Origin: Budorcas taxicolor
Taxonomy: Eukaryota > Chordata > Mammalia > Artiodactyla > Bovidae
DNA: 64,000 bases
Direction: 5' to 3'
Assembly (NCBI RefSeq): GCF_023091745.1
Contig: NC_068930.1
Span: 13,166,262-13,230,261, forward strand
The translations under genes were made by a program, and so were the position numbers. Numbering within the stretch: the first letter of the stretch is position 1; each line of letters opens with the position of its first letter. Positions 32,171-43,562 of the stretch are shown here, in pieces. The notes beneath the pieces are model-generated. The model had not been told where the DNA came from. It searched no databases and was given only the letters and a program-made list of their open reading frames with translations.

Positions 32171-33572
32171 ACTTTGACTTTAATATGTAATGCCATAAAG
32201 GGTTTTTTCCTTAACTCTCAATGATATCCTTAGCACCATCTAGACAGGAATTGCTTGCAACTCTTATAGTCTGTGAACAACCCCCAAAGCGTTTACTTTC
32301 CCAGTGTCTGAATGCTCTTGACCAGAACTCGCCTCAATGAAGCATAAACTCTCACTCACAAAGCTTCAATTCCCAGCCCTAGGCAAACTGCTCAATCCAA
32401 ATAGTGGGCCACTTCTGGAGCAGTCGGTTCTAATATGGAAAGAGTGCATTATAAATAAAACAATGTGTTTTTGAAATTAGCACACATACCAAAAAAGGTA
32501 TTTACTTAGTACGGCTTATTGGCTTTCAATGTGCCATTAAACTCAACTTAGTGAATATTTTGGATTACTAAGACATGCGCAATACATCCTAAAATAGTCA
32601 TTTGACCTGTAAATACAACAGGACTAGGCAATCTCTCTTTGAATTCTACCCTCCATTTTTTGCTAAGTAATTTTCTTAGCTCACCTTAGAGTAAAGGAGT
32701 ACATTTTCCCAAGGTTTATGAGTGCTTGCTCTGTTCCAAAACTCAAGGAATAACTGAGAAGTGCATTAGTCTGTTAAGTGGTCTAAGAGAGGGGCATTCC
32801 ACCTGGTTAAGACGTGCTAAACTTTCTTAACAGAGGCACAAACAAAGCATAAAGGGCCCAAGAATATTAACGGAAAATGAAAAATGTCTACAGGATACAG
32901 TGACTGCTTTAGAGAAAAAAAACAATATAAAAACACCCTTCCCAGTTCACATCAAGTAAAGTTTGAGGCATTTTAATTTGACAAACTGGGTATTTGAATT
33001 GGGAATCTGTCCAATTGTGATCTGTCATCAGGAGAAGCAACATCAAATGGGTTAATAATTGCTGACTTTTTTTTTTAACAAGCAGTTTTATTGCAGAAAT
33101 GGGAGTTGAACTGGAACATTCACAATCAGAATGAAAGGGTGGGCAAGCAGATCTGGAAAACTCACTCTTGTGTGTGAAAAGGGAAAGTTTTCACGGATTT
33201 TAGAGAGGCCAAAGGAAAAGGCTTATTTTATATTTGATAAGATAGTTTGATTTAGATCTTTAAGGACAAGTCACCAAACATTCAAAATCCATATATAATA
33301 CTCAAGATAAATGGAACAATACTTCCATTTGATAATGGGAGAGGCAAACATTCATATTTGACAATACCTTATACAGAGTTTATAAGATATGTCTTCAGAT
33401 GGTTTCACAAAAAGTCAATGTATAATTTAATATATTGACTTCTATTTCTAAAGAATCATGTAGTTTACCTGGCTATCTTACAAGTTACTGCTGCACCTTA
33501 AACCATGACTGGAAAAGGGCACCAATCAGCCAGTGTGTACCTTCTGGCAGTTTCCAGATTTTTACCTGGAGA
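32171..33572. other. Repeat-poor AT-rich interval
   Basis: About 1.4 kb without a recognised repeat and without a credible open frame. It has a balanced, non-simple composition and is a candidate for conserved noncoding sequence on appearance only. Confidence 0.4.
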
Positions 33573-33579
33573 CACCCAG

Positions 33580-33790
33580 GGGCTTCTCTGGTGGCTCAGA
33601 TGGTAAAGAATCTGCCTGCAATGTGGGAGACCAGGGTTCTATCCCTGGGTCAGGAAGATCACCTGGAAAAGGGAATGACAACTCACTCCAGTATTCTTGT
33701 CTGAAGAAGCCCATGGACATAGGAGCCTGGGGGGCTACAGTCCATGGGGTGCAAAGACTCCGAAATGACTCAGTGACTAATGTTTCACTT
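33580..33790 (+). mobile_element. Bov-tA SINE, with short TSD
   Basis: A complete element with cacccag on each side (33573-33579 and 33791-33797). Confidence 0.92.
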
Positions 33791-33829
33791 CACCCAGAAG
33801 CAGAGAATCATTTATGGGCGGCATGTTAT

Positions 33830-34190
33830 AGGAGACAGAGGACTGGACTTGGGAGTCAGAAGGCAGAATTTAAAGTTTCAGTTCTTTCACTTAAAAGAAT
33901 ATGTGGCCATAGAGAAATGGCTGATTCCAGTGGTTCTTAACTGTAGCCATACAGCAAAACGACTTGTCCAGCTTAAACACATATCCACAGGGACCACACT
34001 GCTGAAATTCTGATTCAATAGATCAGAGATTGGTCTCTGTACTGTTCAAAAGCAAATGAGGTCCATAATGACTGATATATCCACGGAACTGCTGAACTTC
34101 AGTGTTCTCATTTGTAAAATACCAATAGGATTCTGAATCCATTGCATAGGGTTATTGTGAAGATTAAATATTTTGATATATTTCAGGTGC
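33830..34190 (+). repeat. MIR SINE interrupted by hAT fragment
   Basis: MIR start ('gactggacttgggagtcag', 'atatgtggccatagagaaatgg') and MIR end ('cagtgttctcatttgtaaaat', 'agggttattgtgaagattaaa') lie either side of a MER5A-like piece. Confidence 0.55.
33937..34060 (+). mobile_element. MER5A-like hAT MITE, partial
   Basis: 'ccagtggttcttaactgtag' at the left end and 'gctgaaattctgattcaatag' inside match the hAT-Charlie MITE group. Confidence 0.5.
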
Positions 34191-34231
34191 TACCAACACC
34201 ATGCTTAGAAGTTCATTTTTTTGTCTTTCAG

Positions 34232-34397
34232 TGGCTCTTAGTTTCTTTGGGGTTCAGAGCTCCCCAAAGTAGATTCGAAGGATGGGATGCTCTGTGGGAA
34301 AACTCTGCACCCACCAGTCACACTTGGCAGTGCCCAGGATGTTCCCTTCCAGATTGTTGGTGGGACTGTTAGCACACGAGTTTCTGAGAGGACCCAG
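34232..34397 (+). other. Weak candidate exon (splice signals only)
   Basis: A pyrimidine-rich stretch ending 'tttttttgtctttcag' at 34231 stands before, and a strong donor CAG|GTAAGT follows 34397. One frame is open from 34242 to past the donor, but the same frame has a stop at 34239. The peptide resembles nothing I know. It could be a UTR exon, an alternative exon or chance. Confidence 0.12.
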
Positions 34398-34599
34398 GTA
34401 AGTGATCTGGCTGAATGTGTTGAACACAGTGTTTCTCACAGTAATTTAGCCACCAAATTCCTTTTCAAGTGACAATTATTATTTATTCACGATCAGTCGA
34501 ATATGCCTTGGAGATCGCTACTAAGATCTCTAACTTACATTCTAAAGTTCTATGACCTCCCTCAGGAGATTTACTGAGTGCTGTGGTCTAAGACCTAGC

Positions 34600-34797
34600 C
34601 TTTCTTGCTGTGTACTCAGTCACTAAGTTGTGTCTGGCTCTTTGAAATCCCATGGACTGCAGCCCACCAACCTCTCCTGTCCCTGGATTTTCCAGGCAAG
34701 AATACTAGAGTAGGTTGCCATTTCCTCCTCCAGGAGATCTTCCTGACCCAGGGATTGAACCTGTGTCTCATGTATCGCTGTGCCACCTGGGAAGCCC
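34600..34797 (-). mobile_element. Bov-tA SINE
   Basis: A reverse element with BovA body ('ggcaagaatactagagtagg') and a shortened tRNA head ending 'gccacctgggaagcccc'. Confidence 0.9.
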
Positions 34798-34799
34798 CA

Positions 34800-35960
34800 G
34801 TTCCAAACAGTATCTGGTCTTTTCCTGAATTACTAGCTTAAATAAACTTTTGTATTAGAAATGATTCTATTTAACTATTGTAGGTTTTACTTGAACTGCT
34901 TGAGTTTATGAACTCTAATGATTTAGAAAGAATTAAGCCATCAGTTTAGAAATAAAATTAATAACTAAACCAAAGTAAAAGTTAAATGAAGTGAAAGTTC
35001 ATAAACATAATTATTAAATACAGAAGACATTTTCCTTTTCTGAGATTATACTTTACCCTTGAAACCAGTGGGATGAGATAAAATTAGAAGTTCACGTTAT
35101 GATTAGAACTAAATTAATCCAATACTCAAAAATAAACTTGGTGGAAGTTTTATATAGGTGCATAAAAAATAAATAAAATTGATTTTGAAGGAGAGCACTT
35201 TTCCCCTTAAGCCAATTTAAGAGCATTTAGGAAACAGAATATAATTAAGTGGGTTTTGGCAACATCATTTGCCTGGTTGGTACTCTTAACCTAAGTGGAA
35301 TATTTGGCTTCTATGTCCTCTGGGAATAGAAAACAAAAGTAGCAAAGTGTATCTCTGGTGGAGGTACATTTATGGAAGAATTAACTACTTATTCAAGCAT
35401 GAGGGCTTCTACTTAAGAATATACACCTACATGGATATATGGTCTTGGGATGGATGAATGTGTCAAGTTCACAGTCAGGTTGGCCGGAGTAAGAATTTGC
35501 TCCAAAAAACTACCTTAAAAAGGTGTTTTTTTTCAAGAATCTTGATCTTGCAGGTTTAGCATGAAACTCTCAGAAGAACAGCTTTGCATGTGAGCTTTCC
35601 GATATTTCTACTCTGGCCCTGGCCAGAAGTACTGTGAGAACACCCTTTCATTTGGTATTTGAGCCCTTATGCCTCTGTTCCTGGCTGCAGACCAAAGGAA
35701 CAAACACAACTGAACATTTCAGAACCTCAAAATAGTAAACTAAAAATGATTTGCTCTGCTTTGGGTTCTAAAAATTATTGACCCCAAAGCCTTGCTCCAA
35801 ACAATCCAGTAAACCACAGGAGAACTTTCTTTTTTGATTGATAACTGAAAACAAAAGATAATAGTAATAATAATAATCAAAATTGTAAAACAGGTATCCT
35901 GTCACTATAGCAGAGGCTAGATTTTATGAACATGTTTTATGTTCCAGTGTAAAGTAATTC
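34800..35960. other. Unassigned AT-rich sequence
   Basis: No repeat or gene recognised in about 1.15 kb. Confidence 0.4.
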
Positions 35961-35964
35961 AAAG

Positions 35965-36160
35965 AACAATGGCATTGGAGTTTAGAGTAGGATGTCTCGG
36001 TTTTGATGCTGACATCATCTGTTACTAGCTAAGGGAAGAAAGCACATTTCTGAGGCTCAGTTTCCTAGGGGTAAAATTAATAAGGATAATGAAAAATCAT
36101 CACACCCATTTAACTGGGTCATTATGAGGAGGAAAGTATTTTAAAAGTACTCCATGTCCA
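35965..36160 (+). repeat. MIR SINE, first of tandem pair
   Basis: 'gcattggagtttagagtagg', 'gttactagctaagg', 'gaggctcagtttcctagggg' and 'gggtcattatgaggagg' follow MIR in order. Confidence 0.65.
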
Positions 36161-36184
36161 CGCACTACCTTAAGAAAGGTTGTG

Positions 36185-36400
36185 CATCAGAGTTCCTGGA
36201 AGTTTGAATTTTACGATCAAACACACTTGAGTTCAAATCTCTACCCCTCTGCTCTTGAGCTCTTAATCTGTGCCAGTCAATAAGAATCTTGATTTTACCA
36301 TCTGTGAAACGGGGATAGTGTTGTGGGGTGAAGTAAATTAGAGAATGTACATGAAATTTTTGGCACATAGTTAATGCTAGAAAAACTGGTGGCTATTAAT
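36185..36400 (+). repeat. MIR SINE, second of tandem pair
   Basis: 'cacttgagttcaaatctctac', 'taccatctgtgaaacggggat' and 'ttggcacatagttaatgcta' match MIR, starting about 25 bases after the previous one. Confidence 0.65.
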
Positions 36401-37199
36401 AAATGTGTGAAGTGATGATGGTGATTTTATATGCTCATAATTCCAGGAGCCAGTTCAAATACAGACATGTAAAGATCTGGACAGACCCTTGAGAACACTC
36501 TGAACTCTTCTTCCAGAAATTTACATAATCTACAGAATTTTTCTGGATGAGTGGGCACAGGAGGTGATGTCAGTTTGAATCTGGGGTAGCCCTATTGATG
36601 TAGCTTGCTTGGGCAGATCCAAAATATGGGTTGGGCTGAATATTAGGACCTAGGGAAGGAAGTGGTAGATGCTTCTGGACTAATGCTGAACAGGAGGCAA
36701 TGCTAATCTTGGCAATTTTTGGAATCTAATTTTCACCAGTAAAGAGAAGTAGGTGAAAAAGTGCAAATGTATGCAAAGGTCATAGTAAAATCATTGTGGA
36801 ATTAAAACTTTAAGCCCACAGTTTCTTAATTCCAAAATATTCCTTATTATTTCTAAAGGTTATTTTTTATATTAGGAATTCCATGATATAATTCTTGTCT
36901 TAAAAACAAATATTCAAAATCAAAATCCAGCTAACCCAAAATATGACTGTAGCTTCTCTGCCTGAAACTCCCTATACATATCAAATGTAGGAAATTAGTA
37001 AATATTAGACTCGATTAACTATCAACATGTCACATTCTTTATCCAACGAAGACACTGTGTTTTTAATCTACTCTGGGGAAATGGCTAGCCTGCTATCACA
37101 TTAAGGTGTTGGTCACATGGCATTTTCTCTTTCTCTCTTCAGAGGCCAAATTCTTGAAAGGATATTCTCATGGACAATACTTCTACTTCATGGATTTTG
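36401..37199. other. Unassigned sequence
   Basis: No repeat or gene recognised. Confidence 0.35.
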
Positions 37200-37800
37200 A
37201 ATCCATAGCTCTCTCTATTCCCAAGAACCTAAGGTCCGTTCCTCAAAGTCATTCTCATTTCCAAGGGCCACATCCAGTGACAGTTTGTGAATAATTCTTC
37301 TTTGTCATTTTGCAACATTGACTGTCTTTTTGGAAACCTCCTCACTTGCCTTCTTCACTGTTTGTTTTCTTCCCAGTTCTGGTGACTCCTTTTCCGTAGC
37401 CTTAAAGCAACTGCTCAGGATTCAGTTTTTTTTTTTTTTAACCGTCCTCTCTTTGCCTGAGACTATCTCTAGGTAAACCCATCCATTCTTGCTACTCCAG
37501 TTATCTCCTGCTCCCCAAAGGCTGGACCACTGCTGTTTTTCTGTTATGCTTGTAATCTTCACTGGGATTTCTTCAAACTCAGTTTATTCAATCAAAACAA
37601 ATCAATTTACTCCGTGAACCAGCTATCCTATTCCTTTCTTTTAGTTTCAGTAATTTTGTTTGTACATGGGAATAAACTTCTCCTGATGTTCAAAACTCAA
37701 AATGTCAGCATTATCTTTGTCTCCGGACTCTCATTTGACCTCCAGATCCTAGGAAATCCCAAGTGTGGTTGTAAGCGCTGTCATTTTATCTCATGGTGCC
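37200..37800 (+). repeat. Probable L2 LINE ORF-derived fragment
   Basis: The order of pyrimidine-rich words ('tcttcccagttctggtgactc', 'atctctaggtaaacccatcc', 'tgttcaaaactcaaaatgtc', 'tgacctccagatcctagg') resembles the L2 region upstream of its 3' UTR. A T-run at 37426-37439 interrupts it. Frames are destroyed. Confidence 0.4.
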
Positions 37801-38384
37801 TGTCACTTTTATAAGATGGATAGACTGATGCAAGGGTCTCTGTAGCAGGCTCTGATACTCCTCTCGTGTTCTCAAGATAGGTGCTAGAACTCCATCCATT
37901 ACTTCGGCATTCCAGGCATGAAGAAGGGTCACAGAACCAAAGGGCCTCTGACAACTGAGGGGAGCTTTCTTGAAGGCAGCACCCAACAATTTTTGCCTAT
38001 GTCTACTGCATAGTGCGGAGAGACATGTGATCTACAAGGGAAGCAGAGAATTGTAGCTAAATCAGCTGGACACAGTGCTGCTCCAGTAAATTAGAATTAC
38101 TATGAGTAAGGAAGAGTGCAAAACGGTATTGCATAGGTGATCAGGAAAAGGTTATTGCGTTAGAGGCTACAAACCTGTTCTTACTTCCCTTTGTTTTCTT
38201 AAAATACACCTCCACTGACTTTGGTAAAATGAAAGAGCCTAACACTCCTTATTCCTGCCATCATCACCTGAGTCGACATCCTCATCGTGGTTTTTGCTTA
38301 GATCATTGCCGTGATGAATGGACTCAGAGTGTTAGTACTCCAGCGCTGCTGTTTTTCCATGTTCATCATTTTCTTGTTATTCAA
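37801..38384. other. Unassigned sequence
   Basis: No repeat or gene recognised. Confidence 0.35.
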
Positions 38385-38655
38385 TAAGAAAGTATTGATG
38401 ACAGGCACTGTGGTGCATGCTATAGATGAATAAAATCTTGACCTTTGGCTTCAGTCACTCACAGTTCAGCTGGAGAGACCAACATGGTGCCAGTTGATTC
38501 TAACACAGCATAATCACTGACATAACAGAGACAGAGGCAAGGAACTGCAGAAACAGAGGGAACTCCATGACTGACTTAACCTGGGAGTGGCTGAGATTTC
38601 ACAGAGAAAGTGATGTTGAGAGCTGAGCTGTGGATTATTAGGTGATTCTCAGGAC
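38385..38655 (-). repeat. L2 LINE 3' fragment
   Basis: 'gacaggcactgtggtgcatg', 'cacagttcagctggagagacc' and 'aaagtgatgttgagagctgag' follow the reversed L2 3' region. Confidence 0.5.
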
Positions 38656-39767
38656 AACCCAGAGAGAAATAATAATACCTTTTCTGTTTTTGTAAACTAC
38701 TAATTATCAATGAAAAACAAAGTGGTTATATATTTGACCTCGCTCTGAATTTAATTTTTAGAGAAAGTCATCACAAGCAAAAGCAATTTTAAGTATACCA
38801 TTATAGGGCACAATATTGATAAATGAGAGGAAAACTGGTTCTTAAAGAGTGTACCACTCACTTACCATACCCTGAAATTAACGGAGAACTCATTTGTCAA
38901 AAGTGCACCTAACCCACAGAGAATTCTTCCAATTAACATCAAAAGCGATCATTCTTAACCTCTCATGCATTAAGAAAATCCTGTCTGCACCCAATGTTCT
39001 GTTCATAATCAATGGAGCCCTTTATGTATGTTATTTCAAATTTATCACCATGTATATTACTAAAATGAGTGAATTAATAAATGAATCTGCTGTAGGTCCA
39101 GAAACCAGATTTATCTGTGGTCTCCTGCTTCTTATGGGATATTCTTTTGGTCTCTGAGGTCCTTCACTCTGCAGTTTCTCATAATTTGGGATATTTATTG
39201 ATAGCTACTGACAGCATGTGTTGGTACTCATAGATGGACGATGGCTGTATCAGAAAAGTGGTCATTTGGGGATTAGTTATATTCTGAAAATGTCAGGCCA
39301 GTCACTACCAGGTTATGTTAAAAAGACAATGCAGGTTCTAACTATTATATTGTCAAAAAAAGCATGAAACAAGATAAATTAAAATGATAATACTAAAATA
39401 AAATAAACTGATACTACGTAATGCTGGTGAGGTTATGTGTAAGATCATATATTTACAGACTTTGAAGAGTAAACCAGTGCCACACTCCTGAAGGCCAGTC
39501 TCAGGATAGGACCCCTAACATTATTACGTTTGACCCTTAATTCCACTGTCAAGGATCTACCAATGGAGACAACTAGAGATTTAGAATTGTGACCAGGCCT
39601 TGGTATAGAAGGATGGGTATCAGATCACTAAGTAAATTGAAGGCTACTATGGGCTAGAATGTTTATGTGGTCACTAAGACTAATACTTGTGAGTAATTTT
39701 TATTCACATAGGAATGTGCTCACTATGTTCAGTGATAAGAAAAAGAAGGAAAACAATTGTATTAAGA
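38656..39767. other. Unassigned AT-rich sequence
   Basis: No repeat or gene recognised. The 87-codon open frame at 38894-39157 lacks any motif. Confidence 0.4.
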
Positions 39768-39838
39768 TATTACCTATCTATCTGTGTATCTATCATTTAT
39801 CTCTCTCTCATACATGCATACATGCACACACACACAAG
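39768..39838. repeat. Compound (TATC)n/(CA)n microsatellite
   Basis: Imperfect TATC units are followed by TCTC, CATG and a short CA run. Confidence 0.8.
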
Positions 39839-40109
39839 TACAACCTTCAAATGACTTGCCTCAATATTAGCAACTTTCTAAGTTTGAGTAATTTCCATTG
39901 TCATCTTTAAATTTCTCTAAATTTCATAGCTATAATCAGAAATGTCACTCTTAAAGGAACATGTTATATAGAAGGAGGGAATTGTTCCTTGGCCTTTTTC
40001 ATTCCTCTGCCATCTGTGTTGATAATTCTCCTGCACATGGTGTAAGGTGGCAGGACAGGCTCTGGGCAAGTCTCCCTGCCACCCTCCCTTAGCTTCCCTC
40101 CCTTCACAC

Positions 40110-40570
40110 TGCCTTCAGATTTCTCTTGCTAAACAAAGCTATCACCAAATTATCTTCTCTGTTGAAATACGGTTCAAACCTTCCTGATGGCCCACAGAAC
40201 AGACTCCCAAGGTCTCTGCTTGGCTCTTTCGTGTCTTCTGAGCGCTGGCACTCACATCTCCCAGTCTTCTTGCATCTCAGCAAAACAGAGTGTTCAATAT
40301 ATTGGTGGCACTCCTTGCCTCAACTTGAATTTCATTTTGCTTGTTGAAGTCTTACCCTGCTAGATTCCTAGAGTTCAGAGCCCTGCTCAGATTCCTAGAG
40401 AGTTCGTTCAGAATTCATGTCCTTCTGAATTATTTCCTCTGGGCACTTCACTGATCTCTTTTATTACACTTCTCAAGATTTACTTGTATCATGATCACTT
40501 ATGTCTTTCTGTTATTATATTGAGGTGATTTTTAAACTCCTCAATTATGTCTTCCTCTATAATCTTTATG
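40110..40570 (+). repeat. Probable L2 LINE 3' region
   Basis: 'tcaaaccttcctgatggccc', 'gccttgcctcaacttgaatt'-like text and 'ctgggcacttcactgatctc' resemble diverged L2. The word 'agattcctagag' is repeated locally. Confidence 0.4.
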
Positions 40571-40572
40571 GG

Positions 40573-40762
40573 AAGGTTCTCCAACATTAGCCTGTATCAC
40601 AATCATCCAAGAGTTTGTTGAGACAGGTTGCTGAACCCCATCACGTATTTCCGATTCAGTCTACCTGGGTGGGGTCTGAGAATTCTCATTTCTAACAAAG
40701 TTCCCAAGTGATGCTGCTGCTTCTGCTGCTACAGGGACCAAATGTTGAGAACCACTGATTTT
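40573..40762 (+). mobile_element. MER5A-like hAT MITE, near full length
   Basis: It starts 'ggttctccaacattagcctg' and ends 'tgttgagaaccactg', with 'ttctaacaaagttcccaagtg' inside. The two ends are inverted versions of each other (GGTTCTC / GAGAACC), as expected for hAT terminal repeats. Confidence 0.8.
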
Positions 40763-40922
40763 CAAAACAGAAGGAAAATGAAATAACATAAATATACTTC
40801 AACCTTTCCATAATCGATAGATCAAAAACATTAAGAGCATAAGATTTAGAATCAGAAATTTGGCTTTGAATTCCAGTTGGGTCATTTAACACTTGAACAA
40901 GTTCTCAACCCCTCTGAATTTT

Positions 40923-41061
40923 AAAATTTAATATTATTTTTATTGAAGTATAGTTGATTTATAATGTTATGTTAGTTCCAGGTATACAGCAAAGTGATTC
41001 AGTTATATGCAAATATATGTATTACTTTTTAGATTCTTTTCCATGATAGGTTATTATAAGA
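40923..41061 (-). mobile_element. Short L1 3' end nested in MIR, TSD
   Basis: 'attgaagtatagttgattta' to 'attcttttccatgataggtt' is the L1 3' end. The 8-bp tgaatttt lies on each side (40915-40922 and 41062-41069). Confidence 0.88.
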
Positions 41062-41150
41062 TGAATTTTCATTTTCTTGCCAGAAAAATGAGAACTTTAT
41101 TCCCTCCTAAATGGAGTTGTTCTATGAATTATATGAGATTGTGTTTATAA

Positions 41151-41366
41151 GGGCTCCCCTGGTGCCTCAGAGGTTAAAGCATCTGCCTGCAATGCAGGAG
41201 ACCTGGGTTCGATCCCTGGGTTGGGAAGATCCCCTGGAGAAGGAAATGGCAACCCACTCCAGTATTCTTGCATGGAGAATCCCATGGACGGAGAAGCCTA
41301 GTAGGTTACAATCCACGGGGTTGCGAAGAGTCGGACACGACTGAGCGACTTCACTTTCACTTTCAC
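41151..41366 (+). mobile_element. Bov-tA SINE nested in MIR, TSD
   Basis: A complete, well-kept element with a perfect 11-bp duplication tgtgtttataa (41140-41150 and 41367-41377) made from MIR sequence. Confidence 0.97.
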
Positions 41367-41405
41367 TGTGTTTATAAAGTACTCAACAAACGGTGACTAT
41401 TATTG

Positions 41406-41580
41406 TTACTAATCCATTCTGTCTATGCAATAACTTTATAAAATAGATTTTGCTACCACTTTGCAGATGAGGAGACCGAGATACATAGAGGGTTAATACC
41501 TTGCCTAAAATTGTCTGCTTTGTAAATGGCAAGACAAGACCTGGATCCTTTAAAAGCATTTTGATACTTTTCACTCTCCC
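41406..41580 (-). repeat. MIR SINE, opposite orientation
   Basis: 'ccactttgcagatgaggagac', 'cgagatacatagagggttaat' and 'aatggcaagacaagacctgg' follow MIR in reverse, directly against the end of the plus-strand MIR. Confidence 0.65.
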
Positions 41581-41614
41581 TTAACATAGCATTTTTTTCA
41601 TAATGCACAATCAG

Positions 41615-41775
41615 AACAGATCTGAAAGTTGGACTTCACATTTGTTTGTGTGAAATCTTCCATTGGCAATACCACATCTCAGAACATCTTCCTGGATTTA
41701 AAAGGATTTCCACTGTGATGGACACAAGTGTAATTTCCATTTTATTTTACAAAGCTGTGAGAAATAACAAATCAG
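41615..41775 (+). other. Weak candidate exon (splice signals only)
   Basis: A T-rich stretch with AG at 41613-41614 stands before, and the donor-like ATCAG|GTAAGG follows 41775. One frame stays open across the whole 161 bases (including GFKRISTVMDTSVISILF) and beyond. The peptide is not recognised, and the acceptor is mediocre. Confidence 0.12.
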
Positions 41776-42237
41776 GTAAGGTGAAAGTAATTATTAAAGA
41801 AGGAGCTAGCTTAAAAATTGAAAACCAAGTTGACTAAGCCAGGTGTTGACATACAATGCTTTGTTACTTAGTGGCATTACTAGTTTCAGGAACATTATAA
41901 AATATAGTTTAATTGTCTCTACTGTTGATTTTCTTGAGGAGAGTGGAGGTATTTTTATTATAGATTTTTATGATAAAAACTTGATTTCAACAGCATATTT
42001 GAATTTGCTAGAAACTGAAACAATAGAGGAAGACTATTTTGTAAACTGAAAATTCTTGTGTGAACACTGAATGCTAGGGTTTGATTTCTTTGTTTCTATA
42101 GAAACAAAAAAATGAGATTAAAATAAGCTAAAATGGAATCAAGTTTCATGAAACTGATAAAGGAGCTTATTTTACTTGTTCCCAGTGTAATGTGGTAAAA
42201 ATTAAATTTTTATTTAAAACGCAAGCTGTCTGTGGAC
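41776..42237. other. Unassigned sequence
   Basis: AT-rich, with no repeat recognised. Confidence 0.35.
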
Positions 42238-42250
42238 ACTTCTGTTTTTT

Positions 42251-42408
42251 AAAAAGACAGTCTTTCTTTCTTTAAAAAGAAAAAAAAATTATTTATTTAT
42301 TTTTGGCTGTACTATGCAGGATGCGGGATCTTAGTTCTCTGACTAGGGATCCAGCCTCTGACCCCACAGTGGAAGTGTGGGGTCTTAACCACTGATCAGG
42401 GAAGTCCC
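42251..42408 (-). mobile_element. CHR-1-like tRNA SINE, TSD-like flanks
   Basis: 'ggatgcgggatcttagttc', 'ctgactagggatccagcctc', 'agtggaagtgtggggtctt' and 'ggaagtccc' are the reversed CHR-1 text. Flanks 'acttctgtttttt' (42238-42250) and 'cacctgtttttt' (42409-42420) look like a diverged target duplication. Confidence 0.82.
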
Positions 42409-42654
42409 CACCTGTTTTTTGAGGAAGTTTCAGTTGGGATGGTGGAGAGGGCTAGCTGGCCCTGTGGTGAGTGACAAGATTTATATCAATTAAAAATCAA
42501 CTCTCTGCTGTTTTGTTCCAGTTTAAGACCCTTCTTCACTTATCACCACTGCCATCTCCTCCAAAATGAGTGAAGGAGGGTCTTAAACGTAAAAACCACA
42601 GGCAGTGCTCTGTGAACTGTTCAGGTAGTAAGAAACAGTTTAGCAGAGATATAT

Positions 42655-42840
42655 AGCACTGTATAAATTTCAGGTGTCCGCCACAATGACTTGACTCACG
42701 CATACTGTGAAATGATCACCACAACAAGCTTAGTTAATACCCATCATCTCACATAGACTAAAAAAGTGTTCCCATGTGATGAGAGCTATTGACTCTCTTA
42801 ACAATTTTCACGTATACCAGAGAGCAGGGTTAACTTAGCA
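42655..42840 (-). repeat. Older L1 3' fragment
   Basis: 'tttcaggtgtccgccac', 'gtgaaatgatcaccacaaca' and 'gcttagttaatacccatcat' are from the 3' UTR of an older L1 class. Confidence 0.65.
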
Positions 42841-43084
42841 GAGATTTTATGAGTTTGGGGAGAGTCAAAGATATGCCAGCAGCAGAACAGTCAAAGAATC
42901 CATATTCTCTGTGACAAAGTTAAGAAAAGCAAAATGTGAGACCATCAGAGAATACGGAGAGCTAGCTCTAACCCAAGGAGAATGGCGCGGTGTGAGGTCC
43001 CCGATAGGGCGTGTCCAAAGAGCTTTTAACAAAACAGATGCCAAACCCCCATCTTTGATTTGTTTGTGTCTCTACAGTTTAAAG

Positions 43085-43178
43085 GTTGGGAAGATCCCCT
43101 GGAGAAGGGAAAGGCTACCTGTATAGTCCATGGGGTCGCAAAGAGTTGGACACAACTGAGAGATTTTCACTTTCATTT
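43085..43178 (+). mobile_element. Bov-tA fragment with internal deletion
   Basis: 'gttgggaagatcccctggag' jumps from 'aaggctacct' to 'gtatagtccatggggtcgc', losing the middle of the BovA body. The tRNA head is absent. Confidence 0.88.
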
Positions 43179-43311
43179 TAACAATGTAAAACTGAAATAT
43201 TTTAGTAAAATGTAACACGTGTCAATATCTGTGTGATTGGTTTTAGGTAAACAAAGGTGAAGAAGTTGGGTTTAAATACTGGACCAGCACAGTTCAAATA
43301 AAATGTCTAGG

Positions 43312-43562
43312 GAGTTTGGGATTAGCAGATGAAAGCAATTATATATAGAATAGATCAACAACAAGGTCCTACTACTATATGTCACAGGGAACTATATTCT
43401 TAACACAGGGATAAACCATAATGGAAAAGAATATGAAAAAGAATGCACACAGATATAGATATATGTATGTATAACTATATATGAATCATGATTGTACATC
43501 AGAAATTAACACAATGTTTGTAAATCAACTATACTTCAAAAAAATGCATTTTAAAAAAGAAA
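43312..43562 (+). mobile_element. L1 3' end, artiodactyl type
   Basis: 'gggattagcagatgaaagca', 'aacaacaaggtcctactac', 'aaaccataatggaaaagaat' and 'taaatcaactatacttcaaa' follow L1 to its 3' end. Confidence 0.9.

Larger units (their letters stand above)
40825..41405 (+). repeat. MIR SINE broken by L1 and Bov-tA
   Basis: Three MIR pieces in order: 40825-40922 ('tttggctttgaattccagttg'), 41062-41150 ('gccagaaaaatgagaacttta'), and 41367-41405 ('ataaagtactcaacaaacgg'). They join into one element once the two insertions are removed. Confidence 0.75.

Noticed and set aside
33601..33660. tRNA-like sequence with good A and B boxes
   Set aside because: It is the tRNA-derived head of a Bov-tA SINE, as in all similar hits in the window; no functional tRNA gene was found.
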